From NCBI GenBank assembly GCA_018223085.1, contig JAAEZB010000007.1:32831-65973 (forward strand): 33,143 bases of DNA. The letters run 5' to 3'. Source of the stretch: Paracoccaceae bacterium. Lineage in GTDB: Bacteria > Pseudomonadota > Alphaproteobacteria > Rhodobacterales > Rhodobacteraceae. Both the position numbers and the translations under genes were made by a program. The notes beneath the pieces were generated by a model, which worked only from the letters and a program-made list of their open reading frames with translations, was not told the DNA's origin and made no database searches. Below, in pieces: positions 16,910 through 24,855 of the stretch (its first letter is position 1; every line of letters starts with the position of its first letter).

Positions 16910-16940
16910 GATGGCGGGCGGAATAGCTCCGCCCGCCATC
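16910..16940 (-). promoter_or_regulatory. 13-bp perfect hairpin between livK and livH
   Basis: GATGGCGGGCGGA (16910-16922) and TCCGCCCGCCATC (16928-16940) with a 5-base loop, 16 bases past the binding-protein stop. On the minus strand it is followed by TCTCACG, so there is no real U-run. It is more likely a 3' barrier to exonuclease that raises binding-protein mRNA than a terminator. Confidence 0.7.
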
Positions 16941-16956
16941 GCACATTTCGCTAGGA

Positions 16957-18309
16957 TCAGGCGCCCGGGTTGCAGGTGCCGAGCGATGCTTCGGCGCCGC
17001 CGAACATTGCGTGATCCGGTGCGTAGGTGACCTGAGCGACCGGCGTCTTCTCAACCACTTCGAGTGTATCATACTCAGTGGTCGGGTTGTCGCGGCCTTT
17101 CATGACCAGCACGTCTTTGAAGCACTGGTGGTCGTCTGCGCGGTAGAGGGTCGGGCCGTTGCCCAGACCGTCGAATTCGAAGCCTTCGAGGGCTTCTGCA
17201 ACGGCGCAGGGGTTGAACGAACCGGCACGTGCCACGGCGTCTGCATAGAGCAGGGTCTGGGCATAGCAGGTCTGAGCCGAGTTGGACGGCGGACGGCCAT
17301 ACTTCTTACCGAAGGACTGCACGAATGCCTTGGTGCCTTCGTCCTGAAGCTGCCAGTTCCAGTTCATCGAGCCATAGACGCCTTTGATGTTCTCACCGGC
17401 ACCAGCCGCCATCAGTTCCGAGTAGAGCGGAACGACGATTTCGAACTGTTTGCCGTTGACCATCTTGTCACGCAGGCCGAACTGAATCGCGTTGGTGAGC
17501 GAGTTCACCATGTTGCCGCCGTAGTGGTTCAGAACCAGCACGTCTGCGCCCGAGTTCAGAACCGGAGCGATGTAGGACGAGAAGTCAGTCGCCGACAGCG
17601 GGGTCAGCACGTTGTTGACGGTTTCCCAGCCCATGGCTTCGGTGGCAGCCGCGATCGACTCTTGCTGGGTCCAGCCCCAAGTGTAGTCGGCGGTCAGGTG
17701 ATAGGCGCGGCGATCGGTGCCGTATTCTTTCGCCAACACCGGTGCCAGAGCGGCAGCGGACATGTAGGCGTTGAAGAAGTGACGGAAACCGTTGGCCTTG
17801 CGGTCCTTACCGGTGGTGTCGTTGGAGTGGGTCAGACCGGCCATGAAGATGATGCCAGCTTCCTGGCAGAGGCCTTGAACAGCCACGGCCACGCCCGAAG
17901 ACGAACCGCCGTTGATCATCACAACGCCGTCTTTTTCGATCATCGACTTTGCCGAGGCGCGGGCTGCGTCCGACTTGGTCTGCGTGTCGCCGGTTACGAA
18001 CTCGACTTTCTTGCCGAGCACACCGTCGCCGCCGAGGGCTTTGGAGCTGAAGGTGTTCAGCGCACCGCCGTCACCCATGCCGTTGATGTGTTCAATGGCG
18101 AGCTCTTGTGCGCGCAGCTCGTCCATGCCTTCGTCGGCATAGGGGCCGGTCTGGGGCACGTTGAAGCCGAACTTCACGGTCGAGCCGGTGGGCTCGTTCG
18201 TGTAGGCGGCTGCCGAGCTGGCAGTGAAGATGGTCGGCAGCGCAACGCCAGCGCCTGCGACGGCACCGGTCTTGAGCACGCCGCGACGTGTCATAGTGGT
18301 TTTGGACAT
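16957..18309 (-). CDS. livK: LIV-type ABC transporter substrate-binding protein, Tat-exported
   Basis: Periplasmic receptor of the HAAT importer, 450 residues, in the Peripla_BP_6 class. The N-terminus has a twin-arginine signal (T-R-R-G-V-L-K-T-G then a weakly hydrophobic Ala/Gly stretch, cleavage near S-S-A-A-A-Y at about residue 35), implying export in folded form by Tat. The mature part shows K-F-G-F-N-V-P-Q-T-G-P-Y-A-D-E-G, then V-M-I-N-G-G-S-S-S-G-V-A-V-A and Y-H-L-T-A-D-Y-T-W-G-W. Four Cys occur. It is longer than E. coli LivK (369). Ligand unknown: amino acids, amides and organic acids are all possible for this class. First gene of the operon, with SD GGGAGGA and a candidate promoter at 18382-18411. 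Confidence 0.9.
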   Translation of the reverse strand: MSKTTMTRRGVLKTGAVAGAGVALPTIFTASSAAAYTNEPTGSTVKFGFNVPQTGPYADEGMDELRAQELAIEHINGMGDGGALNTFSSKALGGDGVLGKKVEFVTGDTQTKSDAARASAKSMIEKDGVVMINGGSSSGVAVAVQGLCQEAGIIFMAGLTHSNDTTGKDRKANGFRHFFNAYMSAAALAPVLAKEYGTDRRAYHLTADYTWGWTQQESIAAATEAMGWETVNNVLTPLSATDFSSYIAPVLNSGADVLVLNHYGGNMVNSLTNAIQFGLRDKMVNGKQFEIVVPLYSELMAAGAGENIKGVYGSMNWNWQLQDEGTKAFVQSFGKKYGRPPSNSAQTCYAQTLLYADAVARAGSFNPCAVAEALEGFEFDGLGNGPTLYRADDHQCFKDVLVMKGRDNPTTEYDTLEVVEKTPVAQVTYAPDHAMFGGAEASLGTCNPGA

Positions 18310-18368
18310 GTAATCCTCCCATTTGGTAAATCATGGCCAGCGGCTCCTCTTCCGCGGACCAATCGCAC

Positions 18369-18378
18369 TTTGTGCAAA
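18369..18378. promoter_or_regulatory. TTTG-N2-CAAA dyad at the livK transcription start
   Basis: TTTGTGCAAA lies just downstream of the predicted -10 of the livK promoter, about where transcription would start. It resembles the half-site TTTGCAAA that I recall for the ScfR-family regulator PccR of Rhodobacter sphaeroides. With such a regulator encoded divergently next door, this is a plausible operator, but the match is imperfect and the spacing differs. Confidence 0.35.
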
Positions 18379-18381
18379 ATC

Positions 18382-18411
18382 ATTATCGGGGAGGGTTGGA
18401 AAATTTCGCAA
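18382..18411 (-). promoter_or_regulatory. Candidate livK operon promoter
   Basis: Minus-strand TTGCGA (plus 18406-18411), 18-base spacer, GATAAT (plus 18382-18387; 5 of 6 to TATAAT). It lies 73 to 102 bases upstream of the livK ATG. This is the best promoter match in the divergent region. Confidence 0.5.
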
Positions 18412-18415
18412 CAAC

Positions 18416-18481
18416 TGCTTTCAAAGCAACAATTTATTTGTAAAGAAATCCACAATACCATGGTATGCATTGTAAAGAAAT
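18416..18481. promoter_or_regulatory. Cluster of dyads and 12-bp direct repeats in the livK/scfR-type divergent region
   Basis: Three elements crowd 66 bases that are markedly AT-richer than the surroundings. TGCTTTCAAAGCA (18416-18428) is a perfect 13-bp dyad. ATACCATGGTAT (18455-18466) is a perfect 12-bp palindrome. TTGTAAAGAAAT occurs twice (18438-18449 and 18470-18481), exactly 32 bases apart, about three helical turns, flanking the palindrome. This looks like a multi-site operator, probably for the adjacent ScfR-type regulator and possibly a second factor. Confidence 0.5.
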
Positions 18482-18519
18482 TATTCTGCGATGCGGAAAG
18501 CTGTTGAAATGATGGAGAA

Positions 18520-19836
18520 ATGCCCTTGGCACGCGATACCCTGACCGGAAGCCGCATTCGCGAGCGCCGCGCTATGGCGGGAATGCGGCAATCGGAACTG
18601 GCACGGGAGGTCGGGATATCGGCCTCTTACCTTAATCTGATTGAGCATAATCGCCGCAGAATCGGCGGAAAACTCCTTGTCGACATTGCTCAGGTTCTTG
18701 GGGTGGAACCCTCGATTCTCAGCGAAGGGGCCGAGGCGGCGATGATTGCCACACTGCGCGAAGCGGCGGCAGGCGCGGGCAGGGCACAGCCGGAGCTGGA
18801 CCGGATCGACGAATTTGCCGGGCGGTTTCCGGGATGGGCGGAACTCGCGGTGGAGAACCATCGCCGTATTGCCTCGCTTGAGCGGGTGGCGGCGACACTG
18901 ACCGATCGTCTGACCCATGATCCGCATCTGGCGACCTCGATGCATGAGGTGTTGACCATGGTAACGGCGATCCGTTCGACGGCGTCGATCCTGGCAGAGA
19001 CCCAGGAGATTGAGCCAGAATGGGAAAAGCGGTTTCAGCGCAACCTCAACGAAGATAGCCGCCGTCTGGCAGAAAGCACGCAGCAGCTTGTGTCCTATCT
19101 CGACGGGGCCGGGGATGTGGGGGCGAGCCTGACTTCGCCGATGGAGGAGGTCGAGGCGATGCTGGCTACGCATCGTTACCATTTTCCGCAGCTTGAGGAA
19201 GGAGATGCGGCGATTGGCTTTGATTTCGAAGGGTTTGTGGCGGAGCAACCGCAGCTGACATCGCAGGGCGCGCGCGACCTTGCGGTGACGACGCTGCGGC
19301 AGCTTGGGGCCGATGCACGGGCCATGCCGCGTGAGCAGGTTGCAACGGTGCTCAGGGAGTGCGGTATGGAGTTCACCGAGATCATGCGCCGGTTCCGGGT
19401 TCCGATGGCGACCGTATTTCGCCGGCTGGCGATCTTGTCGGATACGCTTTTGCCGCAATCTCTTGGCCTTGTGATGTGTGACGGGTCGGGGATGTTGATG
19501 CTGCGCAAGCCGGTCGAAGGCTTCCCGGTTCCCCGGTTTAGCGCGGCCTGTCCGAAATGGCCGCTATTTCAGGCTCTGAATCGCCCGCTACGCCCCATTC
19601 GCCAGCAGGTCACAGTCACTGGGCGCGATGCGCGGCCTTTCGAATGTTATGCGGTGACCGAGGCGATTGGTGTGGCGGCGTTTAACGAAGACCCGCTCTA
19701 TCATTCCTACATGCTGGTGGTGCCGCTTGAACGCGCGGCGCCGGATGCGCGCGAGGTTGGGTCGAGTTGTCGGGTCTGTCCCAGCATGGATTGCGAGGGG
19801 CGCCGGGAGCCTTCGATCCTCGTGCAGGGACTCTGA
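18520..19836 (+). CDS. ScfR-family (short-chain acyl-CoA-type) XRE transcriptional regulator
   Basis: A 438-residue cytoplasmic regulator. The N-terminal XRE helix-turn-helix spans about residues 8-65 (R-I-R-E-R-R, M-R-Q-S-E-L-A-R-E-V-G-I-S-A-S-Y-L-N-L-I-E, then R-R-I-G-G-K-L-L). The C-terminal half fits the DUF2083/ScfR domain, with the V-P-M-A-T-V-F-R-R-L-A stretch and a terminal Cys motif C-R-V-C-P-S-M-D-C. The HExxH metalloprotease-like core seen in some relatives is not visible. Family members (RamB, PccR) respond to acyl-CoA of acetate or propionate metabolism. The start is ambiguous: ATG at 18520 has GGAG only 2 bases upstream, whereas TTG at 18526 has it at 8. Divergent from the LIV operon, so likely its regulator and self-regulated. 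Confidence 0.85.
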   Translation: MPLARDTLTGSRIRERRAMAGMRQSELAREVGISASYLNLIEHNRRRIGGKLLVDIAQVLGVEPSILSEGAEAAMIATLREAAAGAGRAQPELDRIDEFAGRFPGWAELAVENHRRIASLERVAATLTDRLTHDPHLATSMHEVLTMVTAIRSTASILAETQEIEPEWEKRFQRNLNEDSRRLAESTQQLVSYLDGAGDVGASLTSPMEEVEAMLATHRYHFPQLEEGDAAIGFDFEGFVAEQPQLTSQGARDLAVTTLRQLGADARAMPREQVATVLRECGMEFTEIMRRFRVPMATVFRRLAILSDTLLPQSLGLVMCDGSGMLMLRKPVEGFPVPRFSAACPKWPLFQALNRPLRPIRQQVTVTGRDARPFECYAVTEAIGVAAFNEDPLYHSYMLVVPLERAAPDAREVGSSCRVCPSMDCEGRREPSILVQGL

Positions 19837-19926
19837 GGCTGGATTTGACTTGGTTTTTTCGACAGGGGCACTAAGATCGGCAGACCACTCATGAAGCAGG
19901 GGCGCGTGTCGGGGAGGGCAAGCGGT

Positions 19927-20295
19927 ATGGGCAAACGGGTTCTTCTTATTGAAGACGAGCCGAACATCATTGAGGCTATCAGTTTCATCCTGTCGCGGGA
20001 TGGCTGGGCCGTGGCGACGCATTCCAATGGGCATGACGCGGTGGATGTCGTTGAAGAGGCCAAGCCAGACCTGTTGATCCTTGACGTGATGCTTCCGGGT
20101 AAGAGCGGCTTTGAGATTTTGCGTCATTTGCGTGAGAACTATGGGCCGCAGGACCTGCCGGTGATGATGTTGACGGCACGCGGCCAGCTAAAAGACCGCG
20201 AAATGGCTGAGAAGGCCGGGGTCAACCGTTTCATGACCAAGCCGTTTTCGAATGCCGAGATGCTGGAGGCGGTGCGCGAACTGGTCGCGTCGTGA
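19927..20295 (+). CDS. Receiver-only response regulator
   Basis: A 122-residue protein consisting only of a receiver domain, with no DNA-binding or enzymatic output. Acidic pocket Glu9/Asp10, phospho-acceptor Asp53 in L-I-L-D-V-M-L-P-G, Thr83 and Lys105 in M-T-K-P-F are all present, so it should be phosphorylatable. The start at 19927 is preceded by GGGAGGG; an in-frame start at 19891 would add 12 residues ahead of the fold. A weak TTGACT occurs at 19845-19850 but without a convincing -10. Its TGA overlaps the next gene's GTG (GTGA). It is the likely partner of the kinase two genes downstream, working by protein contact or as a phosphorelay shuttle. Confidence 0.92.
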   Translation: MGKRVLLIEDEPNIIEAISFILSRDGWAVATHSNGHDAVDVVEEAKPDLLILDVMLPGKSGFEILRHLRENYGPQDLPVMMLTARGQLKDREMAEKAGVNRFMTKPFSNAEMLEAVRELVAS

Positions 20296-20558
20296 GCGAG
20301 AGGCGGTCTCCTCTGTTTCTTGAGCGGCAGAGCTATCGCGGTCGTCGTCTTGTTGATTTCCTGCGCATTCTGCCTCTGCTTGGCGGACTTCTGTGGGCTG
20401 TGCCGTTGCTCTGGCCGACCGGGGAGGAAAGCACGGTCACCACTTCCGAGGCGATCATCTATATTTTTGGGGTTTGGCTCTTCATGGTGCTTGCCAGCGC
20501 TGCGGTGTCCTTTTTCCTGCGCCGCTCGGGGTTAAGTGTCGAGCGTAAGGACGGGTAG
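20292..20558 (+). CDS. Small two-TM protein between response regulator and kinase
   Basis: An 88-residue protein with a basic N-terminus (residues 1-20, five Arg) and two membrane segments at about 22-41 and 54-76, joined by a short acidic loop with T-G-E-E-S-T-V-T-T-S-E. The tail is basic. It begins with GTG at 20292 inside the stop of the response regulator (4-base overlap) and ends 5 bases before the kinase gene. The packing makes co-translation very likely. I recognise no family; a role as an assembly or accessory subunit of the SLC5-kinase is an inference from position only. Confidence 0.75.
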   Translation: MSERRSPLFLERQSYRGRRLVDFLRILPLLGGLLWAVPLLWPTGEESTVTTSEAIIYIFGVWLFMVLASAAVSFFLRRSGLSVERKDG

Positions 20559-20563
20559 GCGCT

Positions 20564-23254
20564 ATGGCGACGATGAATATCCTCGTGGCGGTGTGTTTCG
20601 TCTACGTGGCTTTTCTGTTCTTTGTCGCGTTTGCCGCCGAGCGCGCGGCGCGGCAAGGGCGTAGCGGCTGGCTGCGTTCGCCGATGGTTTATACGCTTTC
20701 CCTCTCGATTTATTGCACGGCCTGGACCTTTTATGGCGCTGTGGGCTATGCGGCGCGGTCGGGGATGGAATACCTGACCATCTATATTGGTCCGACGCTG
20801 GTCATGATCGGGTGGTGGTGGGGTTTGCGCAAATTGGTGCGGATCGGGCGCACGCAGCGCGTGACTTCGATCGCCGACCTGATTTCCTCGCGTTATGGCA
20901 AGTCGAACCTTCTGGCGATTGGGGTCACGGTTCTCGCGGTGATTGGCACCACGCCATATATCGCGCTGCAACTTCAGTCTGTCACGCTCAGCTTTTCGGT
21001 TTTCGCGGATGCCGCAGATAAGAGTGGCGGGATGACCGATATGGATTCCACGGCGCTTCTGGTGGCGATGGGATTGGCGCTTTTCACGATCTTGTTCGGG
21101 ACCCGCAACCTTGATGTCAACGAACGCCACCATGGTGTTGTGATCGCTATCGCGGTTGAGGCCATCGTCAAGCTTTTCGCGCTTTTGGCTGTGGGCGCCT
21201 TCGTCGTTTGGGGCGTTGTTGGAGGCGTGGGCGAAATGATGGCGCGGATTGATGCCTCGGATATTGGCCATTGGCAAATGCGTGGGGATCGCTGGGCTTC
21301 GCTTATCTTCCTGTCAGCGGCGGCGTTTCTCTGTCTGCCGCGGATGTTTCAGGTCATGGTGGTTGAGAATGACGATGAGGGGCATTTGCGAACCGCGTCC
21401 TGGGCGTTTCCGGCCTACCTCATGGTGATGAGCCTTTTTGTGGTGCCGATTGCCGTGACGGGCCTCGATCTCTTACCGGAGGGCTCTAACCCGGACTTGT
21501 TCGTTCTGACCTTGCCACTTGCCATGGGCAAGGAAGGGTTGGCGATGTTGTCGTTTATCGGCGGTTTTTCTTCAGCGACGTCGATGGTCATCGTGGCGGC
21601 GCTGGCACTGTCGACGATGGTGTCGAACCATATTGTTATGCCGATATGGCTCTCGGTGACGGGGGGCGGGGCGTCAGTGTCAGGCGATGTGCGCAATGTG
21701 GTCATCACGTCGCGGCGGTTTTCAATCGCGGGCGTGGTGGTGCTTGGCTATCTCTATTTCCGGGTTTCGGGGGGCGGCACTGCGCTGGCCTCAATCGGGC
21801 TTGTGTCCTTTGCCGGGGTGGCGCAGCTGCTGCCGGTACTGCTTGGCGGGGTGTTCTGGCGCGGGGCGACACGGACGGGGGCGTTTGTTGGGCTGAGCGT
21901 CGGGTTTGTTGTCTGGACTTATAGTCTGCTGCTGCCGAGTTTCGGGCCGGATGCGGTTCTGTCGACACAGATTCTCGACCAAGGGCCTTTCGGCTGGTCT
22001 TGGCTCCGACCGCAGGCGTTTTTCGGGATTGAGGGGCTTGATCCGCTGGTCCATGCGATCCTTTGGTCGATTTCACTCAATGGGTTGAGCTTTGTGCTGG
22101 CTTCGATGGTGGGCTTTCCGACACCGCTTGAACGGTTGCAAGGGGCGCAGTTCGTCAATGTCTATGAGCATAGCACCACGCCCCAGAGCTGGAGCGGGAA
22201 CGCGGCGCAGAGCGAAGACCTGATGATTATGTCGCAGCGCATTCTTGGCGCGCGCGAGGCGCAGACCCTGTTTGAGCGCGAGGCCAAGCGGCAGGGGGTG
22301 AGCGGGTATTTGCCTGATACGACGCCAGATTTCCTGCAGGCGCTTGAAAGGGCGCTTTCGGGATCGGTCGGCACGGCGACGGCGCATGCGATGATCGGGC
22401 AGATCGTGGGCGGGGCGTCGGTTTCGGTCGAAGATCTTCTGGCGGTGGCGGACGAGACGGCGCAGATGATGGAATATTCTAGTCGTCTTGAGGCAAAATC
22501 CGACGAACAGGCGCGCACGGCGCGGCAGTTGCGGCAGGCCAATGAGAAATTGCAGCAGATTTCAGTGCAAAAGGATGCTTTCCTTAGTCAGGTCAGCCAT
22601 GAGCTGCGCACGCCGATGACGTCGATCCGGGCATTTTCCGAAATCCTGCGCGATAGTGAGCGGCTGAGCGAGAGCGAGCAGGTCAAATACGCCTCAATCA
22701 TTCATGACGAGGCATTGCGCCTGACGCGCTTGCTGGATGACCTTCTTGATCTCAGCGTGCTGGAAAACGGTCAGGTAAACCTTAATATCCAAAGTGGGCA
22801 GCTTGGGCGGCTTCTGGATCACGCGATTGCCTCGGCCCTTACCGGAAGTGGGGCGGAGGGGTTCGTGATCCACCGGGATTCTGTGCTTGAAGCGGTGCGT
22901 TTGACCACGGACCTTGATCGGTTGAGTCAGGTTTTCATCAACCTGATTTCCAATGCGCAGAAATATTGCGATGCCGATGTGCCGGAGCTCGCCATCCGGG
23001 TCAGCCCCCGTGATGACCGGATTGTCATTGATTTTGTGGATAACGGTTCGGGGATTTCCAAGGAGGATCAGGCGGTGATCTTCGAGAAGTTCGCCCGCGT
23101 TGGGGCGATGCGCGCCGGGGGCGCGGGGCTTGGATTGGCGATTTGTCGTGAGATCATGGCGCGTCTTGGTGGGTCGGTGAGCTATCTGCCGGGACAGGGC
23201 GGGGCGGCGTTCCGTGTGATCTTGCCAACGTCACAAGCGATGGCGGCACAATAA
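20564..23254 (+). CDS. SLC5/SSS transporter-coupled sensor histidine kinase
   Basis: An 896-residue membrane sensor. Residues about 5-530 form a sodium:solute symporter (SSSF) domain of roughly 13 hydrophobic segments, including S-I-Y-C-T-A-W-T-F-Y-G-A-V-G near the start and F-I-G-G-F-S-S-A-T-S-M-V-I-V-A mid-domain. A linker and coiled coil (about 545-665, E-K-L-Q-Q-I-S-V) leads to HisKA with His679 in S-H-E-L-R-T-P. HATPase motifs are Asn797 (N-box), D-N-G-S-G-I at about 826, F-E-K-F and G-A-G-L-G-L-A-I. No C-terminal receiver is present. This is the CbrA/CrbS class, in which the transporter part senses or carries the ligand; CrbS is linked to acetate metabolism. The alternative start at 20573 differs by three residues. 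Confidence 0.92.
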   Translation: MATMNILVAVCFVYVAFLFFVAFAAERAARQGRSGWLRSPMVYTLSLSIYCTAWTFYGAVGYAARSGMEYLTIYIGPTLVMIGWWWGLRKLVRIGRTQRVTSIADLISSRYGKSNLLAIGVTVLAVIGTTPYIALQLQSVTLSFSVFADAADKSGGMTDMDSTALLVAMGLALFTILFGTRNLDVNERHHGVVIAIAVEAIVKLFALLAVGAFVVWGVVGGVGEMMARIDASDIGHWQMRGDRWASLIFLSAAAFLCLPRMFQVMVVENDDEGHLRTASWAFPAYLMVMSLFVVPIAVTGLDLLPEGSNPDLFVLTLPLAMGKEGLAMLSFIGGFSSATSMVIVAALALSTMVSNHIVMPIWLSVTGGGASVSGDVRNVVITSRRFSIAGVVVLGYLYFRVSGGGTALASIGLVSFAGVAQLLPVLLGGVFWRGATRTGAFVGLSVGFVVWTYSLLLPSFGPDAVLSTQILDQGPFGWSWLRPQAFFGIEGLDPLVHAILWSISLNGLSFVLASMVGFPTPLERLQGAQFVNVYEHSTTPQSWSGNAAQSEDLMIMSQRILGAREAQTLFEREAKRQGVSGYLPDTTPDFLQALERALSGSVGTATAHAMIGQIVGGASVSVEDLLAVADETAQMMEYSSRLEAKSDEQARTARQLRQANEKLQQISVQKDAFLSQVSHELRTPMTSIRAFSEILRDSERLSESEQVKYASIIHDEALRLTRLLDDLLDLSVLENGQVNLNIQSGQLGRLLDHAIASALTGSGAEGFVIHRDSVLEAVRLTTDLDRLSQVFINLISNAQKYCDADVPELAIRVSPRDDRIVIDFVDNGSGISKEDQAVIFEKFARVGAMRAGGAGLGLAICREIMARLGGSVSYLPGQGGAAFRVILPTSQAMAAQ

Positions 23255-23310
23255 CGGCCCTGTAAAGAGCTTGGTAACCTTGGCGCGGTTAGGGTCGGAA
23301 CAGATGCAAC

Positions 23311-24429
23311 ATGCCCCGAGCCATGCCTGAGACACCGACAAAATCCATTCTGCACAAGATGTCCGCACCAAAATCCGGGGCGAGTCTTCCGGTTGCGCGC
23401 CAGTTGCGGCGGGCCATTGAAACCGCGGCAGAAGCGCGGATGGGGCTTTCGGTTGAGGTTCGGGCGGTTCATCAATCCTTGCGGCCGCTTGAAGAGGTGC
23501 GCGGGCTGCTTGACGGGAGCGGGTTTCTGGCACTTCTGGAGGGGCGGCCGGGGGGCGGCATCGGCCTTGATATGGCGGTGCTGAGCGGGATCGTCGAACA
23601 TCAGACGATTGGTAGTATCCTGTCACGGAGTGAAGTCCCACGCAGGCCAACGCGGGTCGATGCGGCGTTGCTTGCGCCGCTGCTTGATGATTGCCTGACC
23701 CGGTTCAGTGGCGCGCTTGAGGCGGATGGGGGCGGACCCTGGGGGCGGGGCTATGCCTTTGGGGCCATGGTTGGCACGGCGCGGGGGCTGGTTCTGACGC
23801 TAAGCGAAGGTCTCTATCACGTGTTCGAGATGGAGCTTGCCCTGATGGGCGGCGCGCGTGAGGGGCGGATGGTTGTTGCATTCCCAGACAAGGTCGAGGC
23901 GGCCTTGCCGGACACTTCCGCGGATGCCGATCCCTTACCTCCGGGGGAGAGCCTGCGTGCCGGGGTAATGACGGCGCAGGCGACACTGGATGCGGTTTTG
24001 GCACGAGTCTCGATGCCGCTGGCGCAGTTTCAGGCTCTTGCCGTGGGTGAGGTGGTTGTTCTGCCGCCGGGGGCGCTACAGGATGCGCAGCTTGAGATCA
24101 ATGCAGAGGCGGGCGGGTTGCCAGTCAGTCTTGGTCAGTTGAACGGGTTTCGCGCCGTGCGTCTCAAGGTCGGACAGGAGAGACGGCGGGAGGCGGATAA
24201 GGCCGGGGCGCCATCGCTGCGCGAGGCTTTGGCCGAGGAGCCGGACATAAGCGAGGCAGATCAAGCCTCTATGCCGCTCAATACCGTGGAGGTGCTTGAG
24301 GAGCTGCCAGAGATGGAGGTCGCCGAGAGTGCGGAGATGCCAGTTCTCGAAGAGGGGCTGGACGACCTTGATGATCTGCTCGGCGGTCTGGATGAGGACG
24401 TTGGAGGGGCGGTGGCACTACCCGCGTGA
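23311..24429 (+). CDS. FliM/FliN C-terminal-domain (SpoA) protein
   Basis: A 372-residue protein. Residues about 20-210 match FliM-like middle sequence only loosely (V-R-A-V-H-Q-S-L-R-P-L-E, L-S-G-I-V-E-H-Q-T-I-G). Residues about 220-290 form a SpoA/FliN-like domain (L-D-A-V-L-A-R-V-S-M-P-L, A-L-A-V-G-E-V-V-V-L-P-P-G, G-F-R-A-V-R-L). A long acidic tail ends in L-D-D-L-D-D-L-L-G-G-L-D-E-D. In the flagellar motor or type III systems this domain builds the C-ring. No flagellar genes are in the window, so it is an orphan. Alternative starts are 23323 and 23359. The last 12 bases overlap the convergent gene. Confidence 0.75.
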   Translation: MPRAMPETPTKSILHKMSAPKSGASLPVARQLRRAIETAAEARMGLSVEVRAVHQSLRPLEEVRGLLDGSGFLALLEGRPGGGIGLDMAVLSGIVEHQTIGSILSRSEVPRRPTRVDAALLAPLLDDCLTRFSGALEADGGGPWGRGYAFGAMVGTARGLVLTLSEGLYHVFEMELALMGGAREGRMVVAFPDKVEAALPDTSADADPLPPGESLRAGVMTAQATLDAVLARVSMPLAQFQALAVGEVVVLPPGALQDAQLEINAEAGGLPVSLGQLNGFRAVRLKVGQERRREADKAGAPSLREALAEEPDISEADQASMPLNTVEVLEELPEMEVAESAEMPVLEEGLDDLDDLLGGLDEDVGGAVALPA

Positions 24430-24855
24430 TCCATCCCCGGATTGTGCCTCAAGATAGGGGCGCAGGGGCGAGAGATCATAGCCTGCCTCGGCCGCGGCTT
24501 CGAGGATGGTCTCGGGGGCAAGGCGTCCAGCGTTGACAAGGCCCCAGACGAATGTCGAGCGGGTGCCGGAGCGGCAATAGGCCAGTATGCGAGCCCCATC
24601 CGTGTCGATGACCTCTTGCTGGCGGGCTATATTCTCGGGTGTCATGCCTGCGTTGGAGACGGGATTGACCACGAAAATCAGGCCAGCAGCCTCGGCAGCA
24701 GCCCGCATGGTATCGGCATGCAGATTGGCCGGGATTTCTTCGTCCGGGCGGTTGCAGAGCACATGGGTAAACCCGGCCTCGGCGAGGGCAGGCATGTCCT
24801 CGGGCGAGATTTGCGGGGCGACGGAGTAGGTTTCGGTAATTTTGCGCGTGTCCAT
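24418..24855 (-). CDS. DUF442/TIGR01244 family phosphatase-like sulfur-transfer protein
   Basis: A 145-residue protein of the TIGR01244 (DUF442) family, with the cysteine-phosphatase fold. The active-site loop is A-Y-C-R-S-G-T-R-S with Cys94 and Arg99, the CX5R arrangement. The conserved N-terminus has S-V-A-P-Q-I and V-L-C-N-R-P-D-E-E. In many bacteria this domain is fused to, or encoded next to, the Blh persulfide dioxygenase, and it is proposed to act in sulfur transfer; here it is the distal gene of that cluster. It is separated from the YeeE-like gene by 85 bases. Its 3' end overlaps the convergent FliM-like gene by 12 bases. Phosphatase versus sulfur-transferase activity cannot be told from sequence. 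Confidence 0.9.
   Translation of the reverse strand: MDTRKITETYSVAPQISPEDMPALAEAGFTHVLCNRPDEEIPANLHADTMRAAAEAAGLIFVVNPVSNAGMTPENIARQQEVIDTDGARILAYCRSGTRSTFVWGLVNAGRLAPETILEAAAEAGYDLSPLRPYLEAQSGDGSRG

Noticed and set aside
17011-18507. A 498-codon open frame on plus, antisense to livK
   Set aside because: Opposite a Tat-exported binding protein with clear motifs; shadow frame.
23275-23291. TAACC-N7-GGTTA inverted repeat before the FliM-like gene, considered as a CtrA site
   Set aside because: CtrA sites are direct TTAA-N7-TTAA repeats; here the halves are inverted and lack TTAA, so the match is not convincing.
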